Shown: positions 41,708-48,319 of the stretch, piece after piece
Layout: every line of letters starts with the position of its first letter
How positions within the stretch are numbered: the stretch's first letter is position 1
Assembly: GCA_020847095.1 (NCBI GenBank)
Contig: JADLCR010000055.1
Location: 1 to 64,000, forward strand
Reading direction: 5' to 3'
DNA: 64,000 nucleotides
Origin: Oligoflexia bacterium
Lineage (GTDB): Bacteria > Bdellovibrionota > Bdellovibrionia > JABDDW01
Program-made: the position numbers and the translations under genes
The notes under the pieces: generated by a model
What the model was told of the DNA's origin: nothing
The model's database searches: none
The model's input: only the letters and a program-made list of their open reading frames with translations

Positions 41708-42682
41708 TCAAAGATCTTGGGTGAAGTTCAACACCTTGTGGACAACCGAACTAACGCCTAGTTTGTGGACTTGAGACGGGTCGATCCAGGTCCAGTGCTT
41801 GGAAGCTTTTTGAGGCGACTTCTTCTTAATGAAAACAAAAATCCTGTGATGGGTAATGGAGTGGGTGAAGTGAAATTTTTTAGGCTGTTTTGTTTTAAGC
41901 TTTACGGCCGTTCCAGGCAGTACCCAAGAGTTTTTAAGCCAGGGCGTGCCGTTAGAGTTTTTAACAAGGGCTAGCTTCTTATTTTTCGAACACAAAATAA
42001 TTTGCCACAGCCAGGGTTCTTGTTTTTTCTTCTTTGATTTGACCGGTAACAGGTGCTGATTTTGATTCTTAAAACTTAGACAATTTTGGCGAATCGGGCA
42101 AAGCAGACACGATGGATTTTTGGGGGTGCATATGGTGGCACCTAACTCCATAACGGCCTGATTAAATGTCCCAGGGGAGTTCTTGGTCAAAAGGGATTGA
42201 GCCAATTTTCTTATGTCGGCCACCGTTGAGGGTTTTGAAATATCTTGGTTAATACTCTTTAATCGCGTGATCACCCTTAGTACGTTGCCATCTACACAGG
42301 CGACGGGTTCATTAAAGGCAATGCTTGCAACTGCCGCTGCCGTGTAAGGGCCAACTCCTGGCAGTTCAAGCAATTGGTCATAGGTTTGGGGTAGCTGGTG
42401 GCGAACCAAGCGTGCGAGTTTGATCAGATTTCGCGGGCGGGTGTAATATCCCAGCCCAGACCAAAGGCTTAAGACTTCGTCATCTTGAGCGCGCGCGAGA
42501 CTTGTCAGGGTTGGGAAGCGTTTTAGAAACCGTTCAAAGTAGGGAATGACAACCCGCACCGTGGTTTGCTGTAGCATAAGCTCAGAAATCAAGATGGCGT
42601 ATGGGTCCCTGAGAGCTCTCCATGGGAGTGGGCGTTTATTTTGCTGATACCACAAAATGAGTTTTTCACCAATTGAAGGCAT
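41708..42682 (-). CDS. mutY: A/G-specific adenine DNA glycosylase
   Basis: Removes adenine mispaired with 8-oxoguanine. Near the N-terminus LMLQQTTV carries the catalytic Glu-preceding segment, GLGYYTRPRN follows, and the helix-hairpin-helix LPGVGPYTAAAV with the catalytic Asp in CVDGNV lies near residues 105-131. The [4Fe-4S] ligands are in CTPKNPSCLLCPIRQNC. The C-terminal 110 residues correspond to the NUDIX-like 8-oxoG recognition domain but look shortened. Length 324 residues. Start ATG 42682. Divergent from the agmatinase-like pseudogene 37 bases away. Confidence 0.95.
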   Translation of the reverse strand: MPSIGEKLILWYQQNKRPLPWRALRDPYAILISELMLQQTTVRVVIPYFERFLKRFPTLTSLARAQDDEVLSLWSGLGYYTRPRNLIKLARLVRHQLPQTYDQLLELPGVGPYTAAAVASIAFNEPVACVDGNVLRVITRLKSINQDISKPSTVADIRKLAQSLLTKNSPGTFNQAVMELGATICTPKNPSCLLCPIRQNCLSFKNQNQHLLPVKSKKKKQEPWLWQIILCSKNKKLALVKNSNGTPWLKNSWVLPGTAVKLKTKQPKKFHFTHSITHHRIFVFIKKKSPQKASKHWTWIDPSQVHKLGVSSVVHKVLNFTQDL

Positions 42683-42719
42683 TGACCTTAGGGTTTAATC
42701 AAAAGGAAAATAGAAAGCT

Positions 42720-43649
42720 ATGGAATTTAAACCGTTAGATGGAAGAGTTTTTCCGAGATTTTCTGGCCTTAAAACGTTTTTTAGACTTCCGGTCGCTGAA
42801 ATTTCCGATGACTTTGATGTCGCTATTTTTGGAGTGCCGTTTGATGGCGGAGCCAGCTATCGTGTTGGTCAAAGGTTTTCGCCCAGTAAAATTCGAGAGG
42901 TCAGTAGCCTTGGGCGAGGGTATCACTGGAGTCGCGACGCTCATTTTTCAAAATCGTTAAAAGTTGCTGATGTTGGAGACTCACCGACTGTTCCGATTGA
43001 TATTCAACAAACCTACTAAAATGTTTAAAAATTTGTTTCAAGTATTGTGAAAACAAAAAAAAGATTTATTGGTGTGGGTGTTGATCATTCCGTTACTCTT
43101 CCGTCGCTTCGAGCGCTGAAGAAGCAACTTAAAACGCCTCTGGCTTTAATACACTTCGATGCCCATTTTGATTCTTATCCACCGGCCTGGGATTGTGACT
43201 TTCATCATGGAACATTTGTCAGACACGCGGTTCAAGAGGGTCTCATTGACCCGAAACTTTCCCTACAAATCGGAATTCGAGGACCATTTTCTGTAAAAGA
43301 AGATGCAGCATTTTCAGAAAAACACGGAATAACGGTATGGGCCATGGAGGAGATCAGAAAGGCCGGCGTAGAAGGACTCGTTAAAAAATGGCCCAGCTTC
43401 GGAAATACTCCGGTGTTTTTAAGCTTTGATGTCGATTGCGTTGACCCCTCGCAAGCCCCGGGCACTGGTACTCCGGTTATTGGAGGGATGACTACTTATG
43501 AAGTGCAGCAGTTTTTAAGAAGTCTTCCTAAAATCAATCTTGTGGGAGCCGATGTTGTTGAGGTTATCCCGGCGTATGACCCGTCCGAGATTACAAGTTT
43601 ATTAGCAGTGGATGTGATGTTCGAGATTCTGAGTCATATGTCATTGTAG
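42720..43649 (+). pseudogene. Agmatinase/arginase-family gene with two in-frame TAA codons
   Basis: Reading one frame from ATG 42720 to 43649 gives a protein of agmatinase length (about 309 residues) interrupted by TAA at 43017-43019 and TAA at 43026-43028. The N-terminal part has FGVPFDGG and ADVGD. The part after the stops has the metal-site motifs DHS, DAHFD and SFDVDCVDP, all intact. Spacing across the stops matches the family, so nothing is inserted or deleted; both stops could derive from single-base changes, for example GAA to TAA. The second half could start at GTG 43047 but lacks a ribosome site. The enzyme would hydrolyse agmatine or a related guanidino compound. Confidence 0.8.
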
Positions 43650-43658
43650 GAGGAGATC

Positions 43659-44924
43659 ATGAACGAGAATCCTTTTGATGTTTTCGTGGCGCTCGACGGC
43701 CCGGTGTTAAACGGGTTCGAAGGGCCTGCTGGGGTATTAAGACTTAGATATTTTCCAAACCATTCGTATGAAGTGAAGGTCAAATTTTTTGATGGAGCTG
43801 CGGGTGGGCATGCTGTGCAAATCAATAAAGAAGGCACAATCGGGTACCTCGGAGGGCTCGCGCGTTGTGGCATTTTCTTCGACACAAAAACGCTCGAGGT
43901 TATTAAGCGCTTTTCGACCACCAATTACGGTTCCATTACGGTTCCTTATGAGAGCCAAACTCACGTTGTCTTTTTAACCGAGCGAACCTTTATAACCTCA
44001 ATCCGGGGGCGCTTTTATAAGGTGAATATTGATGACACTGATAACGGTGAAGATCTGGGGCCACACAATTGCGCATTACCTCATGCGGTTAAACTCTCAC
44101 CCTCGGGGCGTTATCTTTTTTACGGAGTCATGGATCACGATCTAAAAGGGTATGTGCGACAATTTGGAATTTTTGATCTTCAAGAGCCAGATCCACAAAA
44201 GCGAGCTCGCGTGATCGGGTTGGACGATACCGCTTGGCACTTTGCGATGCATCCAAAAGAAGACATCATTTATGCAGTTTCCGAATGTTACGACCCTCAA
44301 CCAGGAATCGGGGTTCCGTATGATTTTAACAATTTCGTTATTAGTTATCGGAAAAATTATGCTTGGAAAATCGATGGCCGAACGGGAAAAGAATTGGCCA
44401 AAGTTGTCATTCCTGCGTTTTTACCAAGTCATCTCACCAGTGACGTTGTCGTGATGGCTGACGAAAACGATACGATATATTACAACAGCTGCGCATCGAG
44501 TACGATTACCGGAGTGCAGTTTAAAACTTCTAAAGTCTGGCACATTGATGAGAAAGTGACGTTTTGGTATGTTCTTTTTCACCCCGGTGTTTGGCGGGCG
44601 GCTCTTGAAAATCTTCTTGAGGCGGCGACTCGTGCGCATTTATTTGGAAGTACCCATGTGCTTTTAAAGGCCCTTCGAACCTCGCGCGGAAGTCTCGTCG
44701 ACGGAAGTTACGGCCTGCAGTTAAGCCCCGACGGTAAACTCATGTTTTCTGCTCACCGAGGACTCAATCAAATTTGGGTTTATGATTTTCCTAGCTTTAA
44801 ATTGCGAAAAAAAATCAAACTTCCGCCGGCGCGGAAGTTTTTCAAACCCTATTTGGGAATTTTTGCCGACTATCGATTGGGCATGCATCACGCCTACCTT
44901 TCAAAAGCATCGGCTAATAGGTAG
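43659..44924 (+). CDS. Beta-propeller protein of unknown function
   Basis: Not recognised as a named family. 421 residues without a signal peptide, built from repeated strand patterns such as HAVQINKEGTIGYLGG, HAVKLSPSGRYLFYG, FAMHPKEDIIYAVS and GLQLSPDGKLMFSAHRG, which suggest a YVTN/WD40-type propeller. About 60 residues around 305-360 are more helical. A strong GGAGGAG site precedes ATG 43659. It lies nine bases after the agmatinase-like pseudogene and was probably transcribed with it, so it may be a partner of that lost enzyme. Confidence 0.65.
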   Translation: MNENPFDVFVALDGPVLNGFEGPAGVLRLRYFPNHSYEVKVKFFDGAAGGHAVQINKEGTIGYLGGLARCGIFFDTKTLEVIKRFSTTNYGSITVPYESQTHVVFLTERTFITSIRGRFYKVNIDDTDNGEDLGPHNCALPHAVKLSPSGRYLFYGVMDHDLKGYVRQFGIFDLQEPDPQKRARVIGLDDTAWHFAMHPKEDIIYAVSECYDPQPGIGVPYDFNNFVISYRKNYAWKIDGRTGKELAKVVIPAFLPSHLTSDVVVMADENDTIYYNSCASSTITGVQFKTSKVWHIDEKVTFWYVLFHPGVWRAALENLLEAATRAHLFGSTHVLLKALRTSRGSLVDGSYGLQLSPDGKLMFSAHRGLNQIWVYDFPSFKLRKKIKLPPARKFFKPYLGIFADYRLGMHHAYLSKASANR

Positions 44925-45067
44925 ATCAAAAATTTGAAGTGAAATGAATCCCCGTATTCTTTTGTGAACAATGAAAACTCTGTAGTGTTTTTTCGTTATT
45001 GCCTCTCATGGCATGGTTTGCAGTTAAGGCGAGCAGATTCATTCCGTATTTTTGAGAGAGGTCGCCG

Positions 45068-45412
45068 ATGAGGTTATTACATAAATCTATTTTAGGGGCC
45101 GCACTGAGCTTGGCGCTCATGTTAGATGCGTCGGATGCATTGGCGCAATCAACGCATAGTTATGCCAAGAATCCAATAGATATTCAGAAGTATTGCGTTG
45201 AAAAATTTAGTCCGTCCGCCCAAGCCGTACTATTCAAGAATGTTCATTCCTTAGAGGTTTGGGCGTGTCAGCGTGATCTTGGTGGGCTTATTAGGTATGT
45301 AACCCTTAATCTTGATCAAGTATGTGAGAGGCAGTATGGAGAGCTTTCCATTGGGGCGGGCTGTGATTCAGATCAAAATCCGAGGTCCTGTTCCTGCATC
45401 GTCAGGCGCTAG
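45068..45412 (+). CDS. Small exported six-cysteine protein
   Basis: 114 residues with a signal peptide (HKSILGAALSLALMLDASDALA) and a compact domain with six Cys. The pattern DIQKYC, then WACQR, then QVCERQYG, then a Cys-rich end (CSCIVRR) resembles a small extracellular domain seen in many bacterial secreted proteins, here recalled without a family name. Disulfide-stabilised; binding to sugars or wall material is a guess. First gene of a string of small exported proteins on the plus strand, preceded by 143 bases without a gene. Confidence 0.68.
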   Translation: MRLLHKSILGAALSLALMLDASDALAQSTHSYAKNPIDIQKYCVEKFSPSAQAVLFKNVHSLEVWACQRDLGGLIRYVTLNLDQVCERQYGELSIGAGCDSDQNPRSCSCIVRR

Positions 45413-45438
45413 GGATTAATTTTGGAAGAGAGGTGACT

Positions 45439-45846
45439 ATGATCAATAAAATGTTTTTTCTAACGTTAGTGTTATTCGCAAGTCATGCAAATGCTTGGCT
45501 TAACAAATGTACAGGAGAGCTCAGTTTTCCTGATTTGGGTCTCAGTATACCCATTGAAGCTCTGATTGAGGCACCAGGTTCGGTTTTCTCAGAGCAAAAA
45601 GAGGTAAGTGCCAGGATGACATTGGGCTATGGCGATCCGATTGTCTTTGAATCAGTGACTCAAAATGGTTCAGAGCTCCAATTTGAATTGAGAATTCTTG
45701 AGCAAGATCTTCTCGGCCCCAACCCCGTGGTTTTGACTTTGAGCTTTGACATTGAAACGGAAAAGGCCCGAGTCAATCTTGATAAAAACGGTGCGGAAGG
45801 TCTTGAGTCTGACCTTGAATGTCGTCCCTTACCAAAGGTTCTTTGA
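45439..45846 (+). CDS. Small exported two-cysteine protein 1
   Basis: Not recognised. About 135 residues: a signal peptide (INKMFFLTLVLFASHANA) and a beta-rich mature part with exactly two Cys, one at the start (LNKCTGEL) and one nine residues from the end (LECRPL). These are positioned to close the fold by a disulfide. ATG 45439 with AGAGG upstream is preferred to a GTG six bases earlier. First of five neighbouring genes sharing this layout; sequence identity between them is low by eye. Confidence 0.66.
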   Translation: MINKMFFLTLVLFASHANAWLNKCTGELSFPDLGLSIPIEALIEAPGSVFSEQKEVSARMTLGYGDPIVFESVTQNGSELQFELRILEQDLLGPNPVVLTLSFDIETEKARVNLDKNGAEGLESDLECRPLPKVL

Positions 45847-45852
45847 GGTCAA

Positions 45853-46281
45853 ATGAGGACCATTATAAAATCTTTCGCTCTTTTGACTTTTTATTCATCG
45901 GTTGTTTTTGGTGATGCTCAGTCAGCTTCTTATTTATGTCAAACCCGTCATATCCGGTCGTGGTTGATTATTAATCTTAATGTCAATGGGAGTCACGAAG
46001 CTGACCTCGATTTTACTCAATTAGTTAAAGACACGGGCCAAAGTCAACTTCCCTTTAAATATTGCCTTAGCTGCACCGATGAATCCGCGGGCGATTCAAT
46101 TGTTTTTGAGAGCTCATCCGGTGGCGATAACCCGTTAAGGACTTACCGTGTTATGTTTGTGACTGGACGAGCCCACGCTTATCTCACCATTTCGGAGCCC
46201 GACAAGCCAAATCTTGACTTTGAATTTATATGTGTCAAGCGAAAGCCCGGGGAGTTTATCACCTTTCATTTTAAAAATTAA
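45853..46281 (+). CDS. Small exported two-cysteine protein 2
   Basis: Not recognised. 142 residues with a signal peptide (RTIIKSFALLTFYSSVVFG). Mature part: SYLCQTR at the N-terminus and FEFICVKR near the C-terminus, with an additional CLSC pair in the middle. The pattern of alternating strands (WLIINLNV, YRVMFVTG, AYLTIS) suggests a beta-barrel or sandwich. It starts seven bases after the previous gene, so probably the same transcript. Confidence 0.66.
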   Translation: MRTIIKSFALLTFYSSVVFGDAQSASYLCQTRHIRSWLIINLNVNGSHEADLDFTQLVKDTGQSQLPFKYCLSCTDESAGDSIVFESSSGGDNPLRTYRVMFVTGRAHAYLTISEPDKPNLDFEFICVKRKPGEFITFHFKN

Positions 46282-46295
46282 TATTGGAGGATTTA

Positions 46296-46703
46296 ATGGA
46301 TCGCTTTGGTTTAAATTTCTTGGTGTTCTTAGGCATGAGTCTTTCGCTTGGTTTCAGTGCTCACGCAGGGGAGCTAATTTGCGAGTCTAGTAAGTTTCCA
46401 GGAAAGTTAACAGTTAGGTTGGATCGCCATGATGACCGTCGTTCAGAAGCACTTTTAGAGTTGTCAACTGGTCCAGCAGGAACGATCGGGATCAAACTGT
46501 TTCAAGTTTTTTCAAGTGACCAAGACAATGGCGAAATCGGCCCCTACGATGTTTTTCAAAATACCCTTGATAACGGTGATCAATCGACTCTCATTCAAGT
46601 TGTTTATGAACGACAACGCCTTTTGGCTGTTTTGACTATTGAAAAAGGTGGGGGCAAGAAGCCCCAAGGCCTAATTTTAAGCTGCATACGAGTTGAAAAC
46701 TGA
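46296..46703 (+). CDS. Small exported two-cysteine protein 3
   Basis: Not recognised. 135 residues with a signal peptide (RFGLNFLVFLGMSLSLGFSAHA) and mature part beginning GELICESS and ending LILSCIRVEN, so the two Cys sit at the first and last strands. ATG 46296 is set by GGAGG six bases upstream; an earlier in-frame TTG at 46284 is rejected. The strand pattern is GKLTVRLD, EALLELST, LIQVVYE and LLAVLTIE. The layout of the Cys pair recalls small beta-barrel inhibitors such as MliC, but no decisive motif is present. Confidence 0.66.
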   Translation: MDRFGLNFLVFLGMSLSLGFSAHAGELICESSKFPGKLTVRLDRHDDRRSEALLELSTGPAGTIGIKLFQVFSSDQDNGEIGPYDVFQNTLDNGDQSTLIQVVYERQRLLAVLTIEKGGGKKPQGLILSCIRVEN

Positions 46704-46765
46704 TTTGGTGTCAGAAATTAATGTAGGTTCTTAACTTAAACGCAAAATAAACGAAGGGGAGTAAT

Positions 46766-47152
46766 ATGCAAAAGACTTTGGTGAGTTTAATTTTATTAAT
46801 AGGGGTCGGAATTTCCCTGGCGGGTTCCGTTGGAAACGCCATGAGCGGTGTTTTCTGTGTCGGATTGCAGCGCGACGGCTCTCCAACCTTCTTTTTAGTG
46901 AAATCGCTGCTGCCCGAATTGAACAACGACATCGTGATCCCCGATAGCCCTGAGGCGCAAATTAAAATCGGCGATGCTCCGTTTGTTAAAATGAACTTTG
47001 TCTTATTAGATGGAGAAACATGGGTCTTTGAATCAGCGAGGACTGATGTGATCATTACTTTGCGAATTAGACCAGACTATTCAGAGGGTGTCGTAATATT
47101 ATCTGACGCTGTAAGAAAAACTGAAGTGAGCCTGGTATGTTTGGTAGAATAG
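46766..47152 (+). CDS. Small exported two-cysteine protein 4
   Basis: Not recognised. 128 residues with a signal peptide (QKTLVSLILLIGVGISLAG...). The mature part begins GVFCVGLQ and ends VSLVCLVE, again one Cys at each end. The middle is rich in Val, Ile and Phe in strand-like spacing. A 62-base gap separates it from the previous gene, long enough for its own promoter. AAGGGGAG lies before the ATG. Its last 16 bases overlap the next gene. Confidence 0.65.
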   Translation: MQKTLVSLILLIGVGISLAGSVGNAMSGVFCVGLQRDGSPTFFLVKSLLPELNNDIVIPDSPEAQIKIGDAPFVKMNFVLLDGETWVFESARTDVIITLRIRPDYSEGVVILSDAVRKTEVSLVCLVE

Positions 47153-47505
47153 TCGCTGGCCTGATTACACTATTATTAGCTCCTAAATTAAGCGCTGAGA
47201 ACTTTGCTTGCGGTTCGGGGCGGACTCACTGGTTTTTTAAAGTCATTGTTGAAGTTGATTTTCTTAATGTCTCGAGGTCAAAGGCGACGGCCATTAAGTG
47301 GAATAGAGTTGATCAGGATTTTTATTATCAGCACCATCTTTATGCTTCTGATACTGATAATGAAAAAACTCTGACGATCAGTTTCAAGCCTTCCCAAGAG
47401 GCGGCCCGACTTCTTTTTGTGCCCTCTCGGGGCTTACTCTACTACATTGCCAATGACTGGGACCAAGTTTATTACGAAGATCCATTCGACTGTGTGCCTA
47501 TTTAA
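47137..47505 (+). CDS. Small exported two-cysteine protein 5
   Basis: Not recognised. 122 residues with a signal peptide (FGRIVAGLITLLLAPKLSA). The mature part begins NFACGSG and ends FDCVPI, so the Cys pair of the series is kept. Aromatic residues are frequent (HWFFKV, DFYYQHHLY, LLYYI). It starts within the end of the previous gene, which implies coupled translation. It ends 17 bases from the convergent SDR gene. Confidence 0.65.
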   Translation: MFGRIVAGLITLLLAPKLSAENFACGSGRTHWFFKVIVEVDFLNVSRSKATAIKWNRVDQDFYYQHHLYASDTDNEKTLTISFKPSQEAARLLFVPSRGLLYYIANDWDQVYYEDPFDCVPI

Positions 47506-47522
47506 TTTTGGGCTTATTTTCT

Positions 47523-48305
47523 TTAGAAATTTCGTACAATCCGTGAAATGAGATTGGGAAACGCCAAGTATAGAGAGTACATCCAGCGTAATAACAAAGG
47601 ACGAATGATAAGAAGTTTTTCTTTTTCAATTCCTCGAGCAATTATTTCTCCTGCTTCGTCTTCAGATAGAGTTTTTAGAATTCTTGAAATTCCCGGAATC
47701 CGCTCTTCGCTACCTGGATTTGCTGTCCAATAGGTGCTTGCGACCTTTCCTGGCATGGCCAACAGGACCTTGATTTTACTCTTATTGAGATCCGAACGAA
47801 GGGCTTCGGTAAGTCCGCGCATTGCCCAGCGCGCTACGGAATAACTCGTTGAGTGTGGAAAGGGCACTAATGATGCTGGTGACGTGAGGTTAACAATTAT
47901 TCCGGAATTTCGCTTTCGCATTGAAGTAATAAAACTCTGAGTCACATTGAAGGCTGCAAAATAAGGAAGCGCAGTCATCTCATGAAGGTCTTTGACGGTT
48001 GTCTCGGAAATATCAATAAATCGGCCGCTACCAGCGTTATTCACTATTAAATCAGGGCAACCTTGATTTAATAGAATTTGAGCACATGCCTGCCGAGTTT
48101 TTTCGCCGTCAGAGAGATCCGCTGAAACCACGACACAAAATTCTGCTCCCACGCCACGGCACTGTCTTTGTACTTCATCGAGTTCTTGGCGTGAGCGAGC
48201 GATGAGAATGAGATTTGCCCCTCTTCGGGCGCAAGCTCGTGCAACGGCCGCTCCAATGCCTCGCGAGGCGCCTGTGACCAATACTGTTTTTCCGCTCAGC
48301 TTCAT
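47523..48305 (-). CDS. Short-chain dehydrogenase/reductase
   Basis: An NAD(P)-dependent oxidoreductase of the SDR family, 260 residues. The nucleotide motif is TGASRGIG near residue 11, followed by NNAG near residue 90, the catalytic Ser region NLTSPAS, and YSVARWAMRG with the YxxxR/K position. The motif reads YSVAR, so the usual catalytic Lys is Arg, which may weaken activity. The C-terminal 30 residues are hydrophobic and basic (LLLRWMYSLYLAF), suggesting membrane contact. The substrate is unknown. It lies 14 bases after alaS on the same strand. Confidence 0.88.
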   Translation of the reverse strand: MKLSGKTVLVTGASRGIGAAVARACARRGANLILIARSRQELDEVQRQCRGVGAEFCVVVSADLSDGEKTRQACAQILLNQGCPDLIVNNAGSGRFIDISETTVKDLHEMTALPYFAAFNVTQSFITSMRKRNSGIIVNLTSPASLVPFPHSTSYSVARWAMRGLTEALRSDLNKSKIKVLLAMPGKVASTYWTANPGSEERIPGISRILKTLSEDEAGEIIARGIEKEKLLIIRPLLLRWMYSLYLAFPNLISRIVRNF

Positions 48306-48319
48306 CTCAATCTCCGCGA

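Noticed and set aside
45029-45045. TGGCATGG...TGCA as a sigma-54 site before the small exported proteins
   Set aside because: The GG to GC spacing is eight bases, not ten.
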